Shown in pieces: positions 19,969-30,900 of a DNA stretch of 64,000 nucleotides. Each line of letters opens with the position of its first letter. Position 1 is the stretch's first letter. The position numbers and the translations under genes are program-made. The notes under the pieces are model-generated. The model was given only the letters and a program-made list of their open reading frames with translations. It had not been told where the DNA came from and ran no database searches. The stretch is from JAWKTM01 sp041399085 (lineage in GTDB: Bacteria; Planctomycetota; Planctomycetia; Pirellulales; Pirellulaceae), in assembly GCA_041399085.1 (NCBI GenBank), contig JAWKTM010000007.1, forward strand, positions 1 through 64,000. The letters are read 5' to 3'.

Positions 19969-20045
19969 TATTGTCCCGCTCTGCGTCGATGCATCGAAGC
20001 ATTCGTCGGGACGGCACCGCCTTGTCGTCGTTTTCTTTTTTCCCT

Positions 20046-22942
20046 TTAGGACCGCGACACCCGGCGCGGCTGGATTCGCTCGGGTGGATTTGAGCTCTCC
20101 TCCACTCGCGGCTTATCCTCGTGGTCTACTTGCGATGTCGACTCACACGAATCCACATTCCCAACCTCTTCGCGACGCGCCGTGATCAACCGCAAGATCG
20201 CCGGCAGTACAACCAGCGATGTGACCAAGCAGCAGAATACGCCCAGCGTTAGCACTTGTCCCAAACTGCGAATTCCCCGGTGTTCGGCGAACATCATGCA
20301 GCCAAATCCGATCATTGTGGTCGCGGAAGTGATCACAATCGCGGTTGCCGTGGCATTACCCAACCGATAGCGTCCCTTTTGATTGCGAAACTCATGTACC
20401 ACATGCACGCCATCGTCGATTCCAATTCCTAGAATCAGTGGCAACACAATGAGATTGGCGGGATTCAGCGGCATTCCCATAATTCCCAGCAGCCCGAACA
20501 ACTGAATCATGCCCAGGCCCACGGGAATCATCGCCAGCAGCGACGACCGAATGCTGCGGAAATCCAGCATCAACGTAATGGCGACGGCCAACAATGCATA
20601 AATCGCCGCGTGTACATAGCTGCGCTGCATTTGGCGAGAAGCATAAAACGTCTGTACCGGATGCCCCGTCACGCGTGGATCCACGGATTCGATATCCCGT
20701 ACGAATTCGGTCAGCCGATCCATATCCCACACATTCCCAGCGGCGTAGATCCTCAATAGATGTGTTCCACGCTTTCCGACAAAGCGATGCGCTATGGATT
20801 CGGGCAAGTCCGTAAGCGCCGGCGGTTCGGGATTGGCTGCCGCTCGCAATTGGCGAAGCCGATCCAACAGTTCGTTCGCCGCGCACTGTTGGAACTCCCC
20901 AATTCGCAACTCAACCTGCTCGTCCGGCATCGAGTGCAGGCGAGCGACCAACGCGTCCGCCGCTTCTCCGGCCGTTCGCAGTCCCTTCATTTCAGAACTG
21001 GTAGACTCGGTTGGTTCCGCCCCGGATAGAGCAGCTCCGTCACGAGACGCTTGATTCAATTGGCCAACGATGCGCTTCAATCGCTCTCGCAGTTCTTCGG
21101 CCACGGCACGTAATCGAGCGGCCGAAGGTTCGGCGATTGCCGGCGACTCGACGGGCAAGAATGCCAGTCGTTTGCTAATTCTTTCGATGGCGGCCGTCTC
21201 CGCGGGATCACTCGCTGCTGCCAGACTGGCAACTTCCTCCACGCGATCCACTGTGGGCAGCTTGGCGAACGCTGCCTTCCGCCGCTGCACTTCTTCCACG
21301 TCGCGGGCCATCGACAAAGCGAACCACACACTTTGATCCGCCCGCTCGATCAGTTCGTGTTCCAATCTCACACTTTCCAGACGCGGAGATTGAAGGTTCA
21401 ACAGATTGTGATCGAACTCCAGCCAGAAGATTCCGCCGGCCAAGAAGACAACGGGCGCCATGCCAATTATCAGGGAAAGGACCGGATGTCTCTGCAAAGG
21501 TTGAAACAAATCTCCGAGCGGCAGAATCGTGGGCAAACGACTTGCCTCGCGGCCGCGATCCATCCATTGCATCATGCTTGGCAATACGACGACAGCGGCC
21601 AATACACATAAGAGAATCCCACCGCCAGCAATCACCCCCAACTCGGCGACGCCGGTAAATTGTGTGAGGGCCGCGGTGAAAAAGGCAATCGCCGTGGTGA
21701 CGCCGCCCGTGATGATTCCCGGACCAACACCGCCGGCCGTGTCGATCAATGCGTCGCGACTATCGGTGGCGTCCGGGCGTCGTTGCAAATAGCCGGCGAC
21801 GAAGTGGATTCCGAAATCAATGCCCAACCCGATAAGAATCACGCCAAACGAGACGCTAAGAATGTTGAGATGCCCCACGGCCAAGGTTACATACGCGAAC
21901 GACCATGCCATTCCAACTAGCAGTGTTAGCACACATAGCGCGGGATAACGCCAGCCACCAAAACCAGCCATGAACAACGCAGCCACGCCGAACAAGCTCA
22001 ACACGCTGGCTCGCATCATATCCTTCTGACTGGATTGCATCTCATCGTTTTCGAGCACCGGCATGCCCGTGAGCCCAATTCGCACTCGGCCATGCAGCCG
22101 GGATGCCTCGGCGACAATCGCGCGTAGTCTCCCGAGCGCCGGCGCATTGCCGGTGAACTGAGACTCATCTTTACGCAGTTTCACCAGCAGAAACCCGAGT
22201 CGCCCGTCGTCGGCGAGCATCCGTTCGTCCTCGAATTTTGGCAACTCGCTGGGCGATACGAGCGTTGGCCAAGGCGACTCGTATCTCGCGTCGTCGTCAA
22301 GTGACGCGGTCATACCCCGCAGCAACAAAGTCAGTTCATCGAGGGAAGTGTCGTCGAACGCAGCGACTTCGAGCGACGCGCGCGGGTCGCTGGACGCAAG
22401 CGGCGGCGCGGCGGACTGCGTTCGTTCGACTGCGGCTTGCAACAAGGCCGTGGCCCCAGACCTTGCCGCTGCCCGGTCAACACCGGCTCGATTTCGGCCA
22501 GTCGCCGCTCAATACGAACTAACGTTTTAAGTGGCAGATAATGCAGACCTTTGGACCGCGCTTCCGCAAAGTCGGGTCGATACAACAAGTCGAAAAATAA
22601 GTTCGATTCGCGAGCCAAGCGATCGCCCAAGTCGTCGATGGCCGCCGTGACTTCCGTCGCCGAAGGACCATCGACCACGACCAGGACATCGTCATCTTCG
22701 CCGAACTCGTCGAGATAGGCCAACCACCGTTGGTTGTAGGCGCTACGCGGATTCAACAAATCGAGCCGACTGGTCTTGAATCCCAACTGGAAAGTTGTGA
22801 CCAACACGGCCAAAACCGCCAGCGTCACGGCACAGCCGACCACCGCGCGAGGCCACCGTGTCACGCCAGCCGCCATCCAACGCAGCACGGCCTCCAGCGG
22901 CGAACCACCCTCGTGCGGCCTCCGATCCGCCCCCATATCCAC
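20046..22942 (-). CDS. MMPL/RND-superfamily transporter, frameshifted
   Basis: A proton-driven exporter of the RND/MMPL type, about 965 residues when both frames are joined. The first membrane helix (near residue 30) and the start of the first large periplasmic loop (RLDLLNPRSAYNQRW) are in the 22942-22460 frame. The rest, with two clusters of membrane helices and GLGIDFGIHFVAGY and GIGIDDGVHVVHEF motifs, is in a second frame. At CCCC (22454-22457, plus strand) adding one base gives L-G-A-T-A-L-L-Q across the join, so one base is missing. The GIDxGxHxV motifs resemble hopanoid or lipid exporters such as HpnN. The C-terminus is short and charged. The substrate is not known. Confidence 0.85.
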
Positions 22943-23264
22943 TTACCTCCGCCCGTCGTCTGGGCGTGCTCCGATTCATCGTCAATGGCTAAGCGCGGTC
23001 CAACAGCGGTTCCGCGCAGCTCCGTATCGTAGGCGGATCGCCATGCGGCTCCAAGGCGGATTCGGTCTTGCCCGCAACGCGACGACGAACGCGCCTCGGA
23101 TCGCGAGATTCGCGAGTTTTCGTCGCGAATTCAACCTCCCGCGGCTTGTGCCGCAAAAAAACTCGCGGGCTGCTGTCACATCCCGTCGTTCTTACTTTAT
23201 CGCCGGAGTTGTTCGGCGACTCGCCGATCGCAACGCATTTTCGTCCATGACAAGGAACCTCCGT
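22943..23264. other. Divergent intergenic region
   Basis: Between the MMPL gene and the small protein gene on opposite strands. The frame of the latter is open through this stretch, but composition and the strong start at 23265 argue that it is non-coding. It should hold both promoters; no clear -10/-35 pair was picked out. Confidence 0.5.
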
Positions 23265-23597
23265 ATGACTCTCCCGCAAATCGCTGGCGAAACTGCCCTG
23301 GCGGCTGGCAAGCTCCTCCGAGCCTCGAAAATAGCCATGAGCGTCACGAACCCCAATCAGGGACGGGCTGCCCTGCGTGAGATTGCCACGATCCTGCAAG
23401 GCATTCCCGGACAGGAGTCGCTGACATCGCAGTTGAGCGCCGGCGCGGACATTTTGGACGACAACCAAGTGCTTCAGCTATGCAGCCAGATGGCGAGCAC
23501 GTTCGCCTCGCAAGCAAGGATGCTGAGCGAAACGGCCGTCGCCGTTTTGGATGTCAACCGAGCTCCCCAAAAGAAATGGTGGCAGTTTTGGAAGTGA
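23265..23597 (+). CDS. Small helical protein of unknown function
   Basis: A 110-residue protein I do not recognise. It is predicted almost entirely alpha-helical (LPQIAGETALAAGKLLRAS; ALREIATILQGIPG; VLQLCSQMASTFASQARML) and ends in a basic aromatic tail KKWWQFWK, a type of tail seen on short bacterial proteins that touch membranes or partners. The start ATG 23265 follows AAGGAA with good spacing; ATG 23247 would add six residues. It is the first gene of the co-directional run that extends to 31752. Confidence 0.6.
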   Translation: MTLPQIAGETALAAGKLLRASKIAMSVTNPNQGRAALREIATILQGIPGQESLTSQLSAGADILDDNQVLQLCSQMASTFASQARMLSETAVAVLDVNRAPQKKWWQFWK

Positions 23598-23683
23598 TTC
23601 TCTGCTGCTCGACCTAATCGAGCCCGCTGGTGACTAAACGGAAAACGCCACGACAAACACTTCGTTACGCTTGAGGCAACATC

Positions 23684-23911
23684 GTGTACGCATACGCATG
23701 CGGGCATTGCAAGAAAACAACAACGATTCCAGGCGGAGCCATTCACACGCTTTCGGGAGTCGACAAGGCACTTCTTGTTAAGGTCGGTCTACCGCTGGAC
23801 CACATGGTGCGTGTGAAGTGTCCGAAATGCGCAAACACGGCTTTGGTGAGCCGGAAAAGCAACTTACGGCCGGTGGCATCGACCACGCGTTATCCGCGCT
23901 TCTGGGGCTAG
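23684..23911 (+). CDS. Zinc-ribbon segment, possibly the N-terminus of the following protein
   Basis: Starts with GTG eight bases after GAGG. C-G-H-C (residues 7-10) and C-P-K-C (near residue 46) form a treble-clef or rubredoxin-like zinc site. After residue ~55 (SNLRPVASTTRYPRFWG) the sequence looks random, while the overlapping frame (EKQLTAGGIDHALSALL) looks coding and runs into the membrane protein at 23818-26058. Adding one base near CGGAAAAGC (about 23852) gives ...ALVS-R-EKQLTAGG. A zinc ribbon followed by membrane helices is also the plan of the 26515 gene, so a broken single gene is likely. Confidence 0.55.
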   Translation: MYAYACGHCKKTTTIPGGAIHTLSGVDKALLVKVGLPLDHMVRVKCPKCANTALVSRKSNLRPVASTTRYPRFWG

Positions 23912-26058
23912 TCGTAGCTCTGTCCCTGGTTGCCATTGGATTCGCGCTTTACATGAATGCGGGTCAACACCACGACACCGCATCCTTGGCAACCAACATT
24001 CCCATGATTGCCGAAGTGAATACCCACACCCATGCCGGCGTTGCCATGCTGGTCGCGGCGTTGACTTTCCTGTTTTGGATTTGGAGGCGAATCATCCAGT
24101 TTATCAGTGAATGGGTGATTATCAACGACTACTATCTCATACGTTGGCTGGTCACGTCGAATATGGCAAAACGATCGCCGGCCGCTCGATTTCGCACGGC
24201 TTGGTTTTGGACGGGCGTGGCGGCAATCTTGCCCAGTCTTTCGATCGCTTATGGATTGGCGGTAGCCCGCGAGACACTCGCCCGTAGCCACTTATCAACG
24301 ACCAACTATTGGATATTCGTTGCACTCTCCGTAGTTGGCCTGCTCATGGGGTCGCGCATGCGACTTCGGTGGTGGAACCAGTTTCGACAACAGGTCCAAG
24401 GCGCCGTCAAAGAGCTCGTTTCGCTGAAGATTGTGATATTTCGTCTGCTCTACGCGTTTCTATTAATCGCCATGATGGTCAGCGCGGTAGTGGTTGCTTC
24501 CATGCGATTCAAAGGCGCGACTCGGTTAGAAGTTGCCGTTCGCGTTCCCGCCACGACAATCGTCGATCAAATCGGGCGTGTGATCGAATTGCCGCGACCC
24601 GATAGCTCACTCGCCAAACAGAATACTAGCTCAAGTGATAACGTGGCCACTGCTGGCGAGAATGAGATGCAAGGAAAAGCGACGCTGGTAATCGTTCGCC
24701 CCAAAGCTTGGCAGGGTTCATTCTGGGACTATAGCGTGTTTGTGAATGATGAAACCCTGGGCACGGTTGCCAATGGAACTTCGGGTGAGTTTGAGTTTCA
24801 GCCGCTGGCCACTGGTAATACTCTTACGTTGACAATGGGGATCGGCGAGTCGGAACCCTACGAACTGCGGATCTCCCCTGGCGAACGACTGACAATGTTC
24901 GCGAGCGTGGAGGTGGGAATGCTTAGCTCTACCATTTCATTGCGTGAGATCTCACGATCCTCTTCGAGCCCGACAGAAAATTCATCCACGGTCGCGACAA
25001 TGGATGAATCGGAAGCGCCGCACGCCGAATCGCATTCTACTGACAGCGCGGCGGCGACTGCCGAGGTAACCGCCGAATCAGAATCCAGCTTACCGGATGA
25101 CCTCACACCGGATAGCGATGCGACGCCAGTTGCCTCACAGGAGCACGTCGTCGTCGAAACGAAGAGCGGCGTTTCCGAGTCCCCGCCTCCCACAAATTGG
25201 ATCGGTTCCGCGCGCGATGACTTCGAGCAGGGGCGAATTACGGCAGGCACTCATTTTTTGGCGGCCGCTAATCTTTTGGAAGAGAACGGGGCGCGGATGG
25301 ACTGGTATAAGTGTCTCGGGCGTCCATGCGTGGCCGTTCGTTGGGGCGTTGCTACACTTTCTCAGAGCTCGATTGAACCGGCTCCCACAGTGCCCGCATT
25401 CGAGGACGAAGAATTCGCGGCGTGGCTGGACGAATTGACGAAGGGGTTGTTGGAAAGTGTCGCGAACCAGGAATCTGTTAGCTCGCCGAATTCAGTCACG
25501 CCGCCGCCAGCGATCATTGCCCCTCAATCATCGCCGAAACGTTTGTTGGCAAGGGCACGAGCGATGCGCGTTGATTTGCTGGCAATTGTGGAACGGCGAA
25601 GGAAGCCGGACGAACTGGGAAACGAAACCGTTCGGCTTCACATCGCGGATGTCCATCATGGCAAGACGCTATGGTCTTCGGCGGCGGTCGCGGCGGATGG
25701 GGACGACGCGGCTCGGAACCTACTGAGCGGCTTCGAGCAGTTTCTTGGCGATCAATGCACTCCGGGTCTGCTTCCCGACGACGGCGCTAGCGAGATCGCC
25801 GCCCAGCGGTGCGAGACTTTGCTGACGGACGACCGCTACATCGCCGACCCGCTGCTCGCCATTGCCGAGTGCGTCTACTTTCTCCGTGCCGGTTCGATGA
25901 CGCGGGAACAGTGCCGACGCTATTCGAAGGAACTCGTGGGGGAGGTATCGGCAGACCTGTTCGACGCGGATCCGCGCGTCCGGCAGCGGGCGGTCGAGAC
26001 GCTTCTGGCTCGCGAATTCGGGGATGAGTTTCTATCGGGTAAACAAGAGCCGCGATGA
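23818..26058 (+). CDS. Five-TM membrane protein with large C-terminal domain, unknown function
   Basis: About 746 residues if begun at 23818, though the true N-terminus is probably the zinc ribbon at 23684. Hydrophobic segments lie at about residues 25-47, 73-95, 115-140, 158-177 and 204-228. Beyond them is a small beta-rich segment (FWDYSVFVNDETLGTVANG, ~300-365), an acidic Ser/Thr-rich linker (~375-450), and a mixed domain (~465-740) that includes RLHIADVHHGKTLWSS, reminiscent of CsgG/FlgO-like periplasmic proteins but too weak to assign. Codon use is visibly less GC-biased than in rpsA or dnaK. It belongs to the 23.2-31.8 kb run. Confidence 0.65.
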   Translation: MSEMRKHGFGEPEKQLTAGGIDHALSALLGLVVALSLVAIGFALYMNAGQHHDTASLATNIPMIAEVNTHTHAGVAMLVAALTFLFWIWRRIIQFISEWVIINDYYLIRWLVTSNMAKRSPAARFRTAWFWTGVAAILPSLSIAYGLAVARETLARSHLSTTNYWIFVALSVVGLLMGSRMRLRWWNQFRQQVQGAVKELVSLKIVIFRLLYAFLLIAMMVSAVVVASMRFKGATRLEVAVRVPATTIVDQIGRVIELPRPDSSLAKQNTSSSDNVATAGENEMQGKATLVIVRPKAWQGSFWDYSVFVNDETLGTVANGTSGEFEFQPLATGNTLTLTMGIGESEPYELRISPGERLTMFASVEVGMLSSTISLREISRSSSSPTENSSTVATMDESEAPHAESHSTDSAAATAEVTAESESSLPDDLTPDSDATPVASQEHVVVETKSGVSESPPPTNWIGSARDDFEQGRITAGTHFLAAANLLEENGARMDWYKCLGRPCVAVRWGVATLSQSSIEPAPTVPAFEDEEFAAWLDELTKGLLESVANQESVSSPNSVTPPPAIIAPQSSPKRLLARARAMRVDLLAIVERRRKPDELGNETVRLHIADVHHGKTLWSSAAVAADGDDAARNLLSGFEQFLGDQCTPGLLPDDGASEIAAQRCETLLTDDRYIADPLLAIAECVYFLRAGSMTREQCRRYSKELVGEVSADLFDADPRVRQRAVETLLAREFGDEFLSGKQEPR

Positions 26059-26111
26059 TCGTGTGCTTGCCCGGCACAGCGCGATTGTCGTCACAATCAA
26101 GGAATCGAAGT

Positions 26112-26360
26112 ATGGGAATTTTTGAACGGCTGTTCGGTCGCCAGTCCGCGGCAAGGAACGACGACGGGAGCTGCGACACTTGCGGCGACAAACTGGGGCC
26201 GTTACCTTCATTGGGTGGCATGAATGGCGGTTATCGTTGTGCTGCATGCGGAGCGTTGTCGTGCGGGCCTTGCAGCAAGAGCAAGGGCTTGCAGATGAAT
26301 CGCATGACGATGTTGTGTGCCCGATGTGGCTCGGACGCGACACACGTCACGCGCGGTTGA
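26112..26360 (+). CDS. Small double zinc-ribbon protein
   Basis: An 82-residue protein starting MGIFERLFGRQ at ATG 26112. It carries three or four Cys pairs: C-D-T-C, C-A-A-C, C-G-P-C and C-A-R-C, spaced like two interleaved zinc ribbons. No membrane segment or signal is present, so it is probably cytoplasmic and may act as a protein- or nucleic-acid-binding adaptor. It lies 54 bp after the five-TM gene and 154 bp before the propeller gene; both neighbours also carry zinc-ribbon modules. The family is unknown to me. Confidence 0.62.
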   Translation: MGIFERLFGRQSAARNDDGSCDTCGDKLGPLPSLGGMNGGYRCAACGALSCGPCSKSKGLQMNRMTMLCARCGSDATHVTRG

Positions 26361-26514
26361 AGGGCTGCCAACGCGGCAACTGGGAAGGTCGACGGCCGAT
26401 TGATCCAGGTGTCTCGCAACGGCAACGGGATGAACGACGCGGGAGTACGCCAGCAAGTCGAATCGCCAGTTATTCGAGCCAATCAGGCGGCGTCTCTCGA
26501 CGGAGTTTTTGCCC

Positions 26515-29500
26515 ATGCAAAAACAGCTAGTGAGGCAAAAGCAATTTGATCTAGGCGGGCACGCGTGGAGCGAGCAGACGATCCACGCGGCGGCCCGGCA
26601 TTTTCATTGTTCGCAATGTTCTGGCGAATTGACATTAGTGGACATTGACGGCTGGGATCGCGAGCTGCCAAGTTCCACTACGCGCTGTCAGGACTGTGGT
26701 GAACCGGGCCCGCAGCTTGACTTCGTTGCTAATTGCAGCGTGCGGGCGTGGTTGTCCGACCCCAGCGATTCGCCAAACGACACGTTTGATGGCGCGTTGG
26801 AACAAGAGACGCTTCAAGCCAACTTGCCAGCAGGCCAATTTCCCGGCAGCGCATCGGAGGCGCCGCGTCGTTTCGCGCGGCCGCTGCTTGACGACTCCGA
26901 CTTGCCCGCGGATTCGCCGGCCGCGGCCTCCTGGAGTATGTTTGTCGTCGGCGGAGCCATTACTCTGGCGGCCGTTATCATTATGGTGCCTATGATCCTG
27001 TTCTCTTATGGAAAGCAACCGGAAACACCAACAGGCATCGTCGCGAATCCCACTATCGACATCCCGGCTCCCGGCCAACCGACCGTGGCGCGATTTCTCG
27101 TTCCCGATTCTTTATTAGGCGAGTTTTACGTCGAGCTGAATGCAAAATACCCAGACGGCGGCATCAAACAACATCGCGCCGTCACCGCCAGCCCCGTGAT
27201 GGTAGCGAAGCGTTTGTCCGCAGACCAATTTAGTGTGCGTTTCGTGGACACGGCTTGGGAGGGAAATGGAGATGAGTTGGCAGCGATCGAGCTGTCCGTG
27301 CCCGTTAGTTATGTCGAGGAGCTGTTTCAGGGGCAGGAACGTTTTATTTCCCCCGCGGCCGAACTTACCCTAACGATCGACCCAACCTCGCGCCGCTGGC
27401 TCGTTACCGCCACGGGAATCGCCCAAGAGCAACCGGCGCGATCGGTTATCGAGACGTTCTCTACCGACCAACCACAAATTACGAAAGGAGTTCCACCGGA
27501 TACCCAGATCGTTCGTGGTGTCATATCGCATGGGCCCGATGGAGACGTCACACACCGAGTGGTTTTGCCGCGCGCGACATTTGCTCAAGAAGTGACATAC
27601 GATCCACTTGATGAGGAGGAGCTTGATGAACAGATCAAGAGGCCCCCTAATTCCAAGTATGGAGATCAGTTCATCGAATTTCATCTTCCCGCGACAACGG
27701 GCTATACCGAACTGACCGTGCGAGTGGTAAACAGTTCGGAGGCGTCGAGAATCCCGGTCGTTGGTTTTAATATGTCCCAGCAACCAAGTGACGTCACTCA
27801 AGACAATGAGACTGTCGAGGAACTCGTGCCCGCTCGCATCGTTTCGGCGGCCGATTCCGCGGTATTGGAAATGGTAGAGCTTTCGGGAAACCGACTCGCA
27901 CTACGTACGGCGTCCGAAGTGATCCTCTGGGACTTAAAGCGTAATCGTCCCTTAGCGCGACTCGATTCACAATCACGAGGCAATTTTGGCGAACGGTTCG
28001 TAGTTCCTAGCGATATGCAATGGCTGGCGGCCGCCAATGTGCTGGCTTTATTTAATCGCGCCAGTGGCTCTAGCATTGACTTATGGGAGCTATCTACCTA
28101 TCGCTGGCAGCGGCGCTCGCTTCCCACAGTGGGGCGGAGCGAACGCGTGCTTACCGTCGTACCGTCCACAAGGCTTTCGCGCGTGCTGGTGGGAACTGGG
28201 ACGCTGCAGACTCGTGGAAGCGCTCGCATCGTGGATGTCAGCGCGAGTCGCCCGCCCGACTCGCCCGTGGTTCCGTGGGATGTCCTGGCTACGAGTTGGG
28301 ATCGGAGTCATGCGGTGATTCGCACTCCCGCGGGTATGTTAGCCGTTTTGGATCTCGTGACAGGTAGCGAGTCGGTTCCGTTGGCGGTTTTGGATCCTAA
28401 TGTGACGATCGGGCTCTCCGCGGCCGTGTTGAACGGACGAAATCAAATTGCCGTCTTGGGAAGCTCATCGTCGTCGCGTGCGTCCCAACTGCAAATCGTT
28501 GATGTCGCGGCCCGTAGTGTGGCACGCACGGTTGCGTTGGATGACCGTGCCATGAGGCTGGACGCTTCTCCCAACGGTCGCTGCGTTCGAGTGGAACTAG
28601 CCAGCGGCGAGTCGGCAATCGTGGACGTGCCAAGCGGGAAAGTTGTTCGCACGGAACCTTCATCACGTTGGTTGGGGTTCACGTCTGACGACCGTCCGGT
28701 AATTATGGATCAAGACGAGACGGCGCTTGTAATTTCCTTGGATGACTCGATCCACGACCAGACGCTGGTCGCGCCGGCATCGCTCGGTAAGGCGGTCATT
28801 GCTCTGAAGAACGGAGACCTAGCCATTGCCTTGGCCAACCAAGGTGTGGCGATTTGGGCGTCCCCGCACTCGAATGGCGCGACGGTTCCCTCCATCGAGT
28901 CTTCGACTCCATTAACTCTTCCACCGGCGCCGAAGTTGGTGAAACACGGCGATCTAGCTTTAGGGTCCGCGACATTCAAGTCGCTGGTGCTCTCAGGCGA
29001 CAAGCGACACGGTCTCGCGATGTTGTCTGACCGACGGTTGGTCTACTTTGACCCAATTCGCTTCCAATTGGTGCGGGAGATTGCCGAGCTTGTCGGCGAC
29101 AATGAGCTGTTCGATTCTTGGGCCATTTCCGGCAACGGTCAGATTGCCGTCATCGCGGGAGCGGCCTTTGCCGCGGAACCTTCGCGCGCCAACCATCAGC
29201 AGTCGATTGTCATGTTTAGCTTGGCGACCGGCAAGAAAATCCGCGAATGGAACGATCTCGAAGGACGCGTCATGGGAATGCGTCTCGGTTCCGACGGTCG
29301 GCAGATGGTCGCCGCGATCAACCGCGGACCACGTAGCGACTCATGGCAGATTCTTGAAATTCAGGCGGATGTCAATAGTACGTCAAGTCACGATGTGGAA
29401 CTCGGCGGCGCGTTGGTGGATCTGGAAGTCGATTTCACTCGGCGTCGAGTGTATGCCGCCTGTTTTCGATCTCCCCTGGTGGCAATCGATTTAAGATCCG

Positions 29501-30900
29501 GCGAATCGCTTTCGCTGACACCGCCTTTGACGCGCCATGTATCGGCCGTGGAGTTGAGTGTTGATGCCAAGTGGTTGGCCGTGGATGATGTCGACCATCA
29601 CGAAATCCGGTTATACGAAGCCCAAGACTTAGTCCTAAAACACACCTATCAAGGATTTGCCGAAGGAATCCGCTCGCTCGGTTTAAGTGCTGATGCTAGT
29701 CGCATTGCTGGTTTGGATACTTACGGCAAACTGCATGTCTGGGATCGAGACGGCGGGATTTTGGCGAGTTCCGTGATGGATGTGGGGCTGGGCGATCGCA
29801 CCATCCTATCACGGCATCTATCTTTCTGGGGCGATCATGTTTCCATTGTCGTGGACAATCAGCTATGGACGACCGCCAACGTGTCGGAAAAGTTGGCGGA
29901 AATAAAGCAAGAGTCCGTCCAGGCCAAGGTCGAGGATGGAAAGCCCGGATTGGTGGCTCAACATGCCGAACTCACCAACGTCGTGGCGATCGTTCCTGGC
30001 TCTCGCACGTTGGTTTCGACGACTTCTAACAGCATTCAATTACACAACTTTGCGACGGCAAAATTGGAACGAACGATCGATGTGAGCAAGATACACGGGA
30101 ACCCAATTTCGTCCGCCAGTATGTCACCGGACGGAAAGCTGCTCTTAATATCCGATTCGGTTGTTGCTCAAGAGCCGCAACTCGAATTTGGCTTTCCCTT
30201 TTTTGGACAACGCGCGGCGATGCCGCCGCCCGCCGATCCGAAATGCAGTCTGTGGGATTTAGAGTCCGGCAAACTAGTAAGCGAGATTCGCCTGACAAAT
30301 CCCACGGCGCTTGGCTTTTCGGGCGACGGAAAGCAGTTCGTCGTCGCTTCATCGAATGGCCCCGCCGTCAATCAAGCCGGCGCGGGGTGGACAGCCCACG
30401 TTTTCAAGACCGCAACAGTTTCGCCATTTGATCCATTTATAATTCCCGGACTCCCCGTCGCTCAGGCTCTGTCGGATGATCAACTGCATTGCGTCTATCG
30501 CAATGGAGTGTATTCCTTTCGGATCGCCAACGGCCGGGTGATCCAGCCGAAACCGGTCGCGTTTTTGGGAAACAACGCCGCTTTGGATCCTGACGGAGTT
30601 CTCGTCGCGCTAGTCGCTCGTACGAATTTGTTGCGGGTGCTCAACGTGCGGACCGGCGGTGATCGCGCGATTCCGCTTCACGACTTCGTCTATCACGTCC
30701 ACCTAACGCGCGACCACACGTGCGTGTACGTGTCGAACCAGTTTCTCGGCGCGGCTCCCTTGGCGGCCATGAATCGTGAGCAGCGTTTTCAGCATGGGCA
30801 AGTGGCTCAGAACGTTCGCCATTTGATCGTTTCGCCAGACGGTAAGGCGGCCGCCATGCAAATGGAGGGCGGTGGCTGCTCCGTGTGGTTGCTACCATAG
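26515..30900 (+). CDS. Zinc-ribbon, single-TM, WD40-like beta-propeller giant protein
   Basis: A ~1,462-residue protein. Near the N-terminus H-C-S-Q-C and C-Q-D-C form a zinc ribbon (residues ~31-62). A low-complexity acidic linker leads to one membrane helix (~143-167, FVVGGAITLAAVIIMVPMIL). Then follow a beta-rich domain (~175-430) and about 1,000 residues of WD40-like propeller blades with recurrent S-x-D-G/S-G-D-G/S-x-N-G turns and L-W-D-L (LWDLKRNRPLARL, LHVWDRDGG, CSLWDLESGKLVSEI), enough for two propellers. The zinc ribbon would be cytoplasmic and the propellers outside. The ATG at 26515 has GGAG nine bases before it. Function unknown; a sensor or scaffold is only a guess. Confidence 0.75.
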   Translation: MQKQLVRQKQFDLGGHAWSEQTIHAAARHFHCSQCSGELTLVDIDGWDRELPSSTTRCQDCGEPGPQLDFVANCSVRAWLSDPSDSPNDTFDGALEQETLQANLPAGQFPGSASEAPRRFARPLLDDSDLPADSPAAASWSMFVVGGAITLAAVIIMVPMILFSYGKQPETPTGIVANPTIDIPAPGQPTVARFLVPDSLLGEFYVELNAKYPDGGIKQHRAVTASPVMVAKRLSADQFSVRFVDTAWEGNGDELAAIELSVPVSYVEELFQGQERFISPAAELTLTIDPTSRRWLVTATGIAQEQPARSVIETFSTDQPQITKGVPPDTQIVRGVISHGPDGDVTHRVVLPRATFAQEVTYDPLDEEELDEQIKRPPNSKYGDQFIEFHLPATTGYTELTVRVVNSSEASRIPVVGFNMSQQPSDVTQDNETVEELVPARIVSAADSAVLEMVELSGNRLALRTASEVILWDLKRNRPLARLDSQSRGNFGERFVVPSDMQWLAAANVLALFNRASGSSIDLWELSTYRWQRRSLPTVGRSERVLTVVPSTRLSRVLVGTGTLQTRGSARIVDVSASRPPDSPVVPWDVLATSWDRSHAVIRTPAGMLAVLDLVTGSESVPLAVLDPNVTIGLSAAVLNGRNQIAVLGSSSSSRASQLQIVDVAARSVARTVALDDRAMRLDASPNGRCVRVELASGESAIVDVPSGKVVRTEPSSRWLGFTSDDRPVIMDQDETALVISLDDSIHDQTLVAPASLGKAVIALKNGDLAIALANQGVAIWASPHSNGATVPSIESSTPLTLPPAPKLVKHGDLALGSATFKSLVLSGDKRHGLAMLSDRRLVYFDPIRFQLVREIAELVGDNELFDSWAISGNGQIAVIAGAAFAAEPSRANHQQSIVMFSLATGKKIREWNDLEGRVMGMRLGSDGRQMVAAINRGPRSDSWQILEIQADVNSTSSHDVELGGALVDLEVDFTRRRVYAACFRSPLVAIDLRSGESLSLTPPLTRHVSAVELSVDAKWLAVDDVDHHEIRLYEAQDLVLKHTYQGFAEGIRSLGLSADASRIAGLDTYGKLHVWDRDGGILASSVMDVGLGDRTILSRHLSFWGDHVSIVVDNQLWTTANVSEKLAEIKQESVQAKVEDGKPGLVAQHAELTNVVAIVPGSRTLVSTTSNSIQLHNFATAKLERTIDVSKIHGNPISSASMSPDGKLLLISDSVVAQEPQLEFGFPFFGQRAAMPPPADPKCSLWDLESGKLVSEIRLTNPTALGFSGDGKQFVVASSNGPAVNQAGAGWTAHVFKTATVSPFDPFIIPGLPVAQALSDDQLHCVYRNGVYSFRIANGRVIQPKPVAFLGNNAALDPDGVLVALVARTNLLRVLNVRTGGDRAIPLHDFVYHVHLTRDHTCVYVSNQFLGAAPLAAMNREQRFQHGQVAQNVRHLIVSPDGKAAAMQMEGGGCSVWLLP

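Noticed and set aside
22776..23264. Longer N-terminus for the small helical protein
   Set aside because: The upstream open frame is basic and low-complexity and a good ribosome-binding site precedes 23265.
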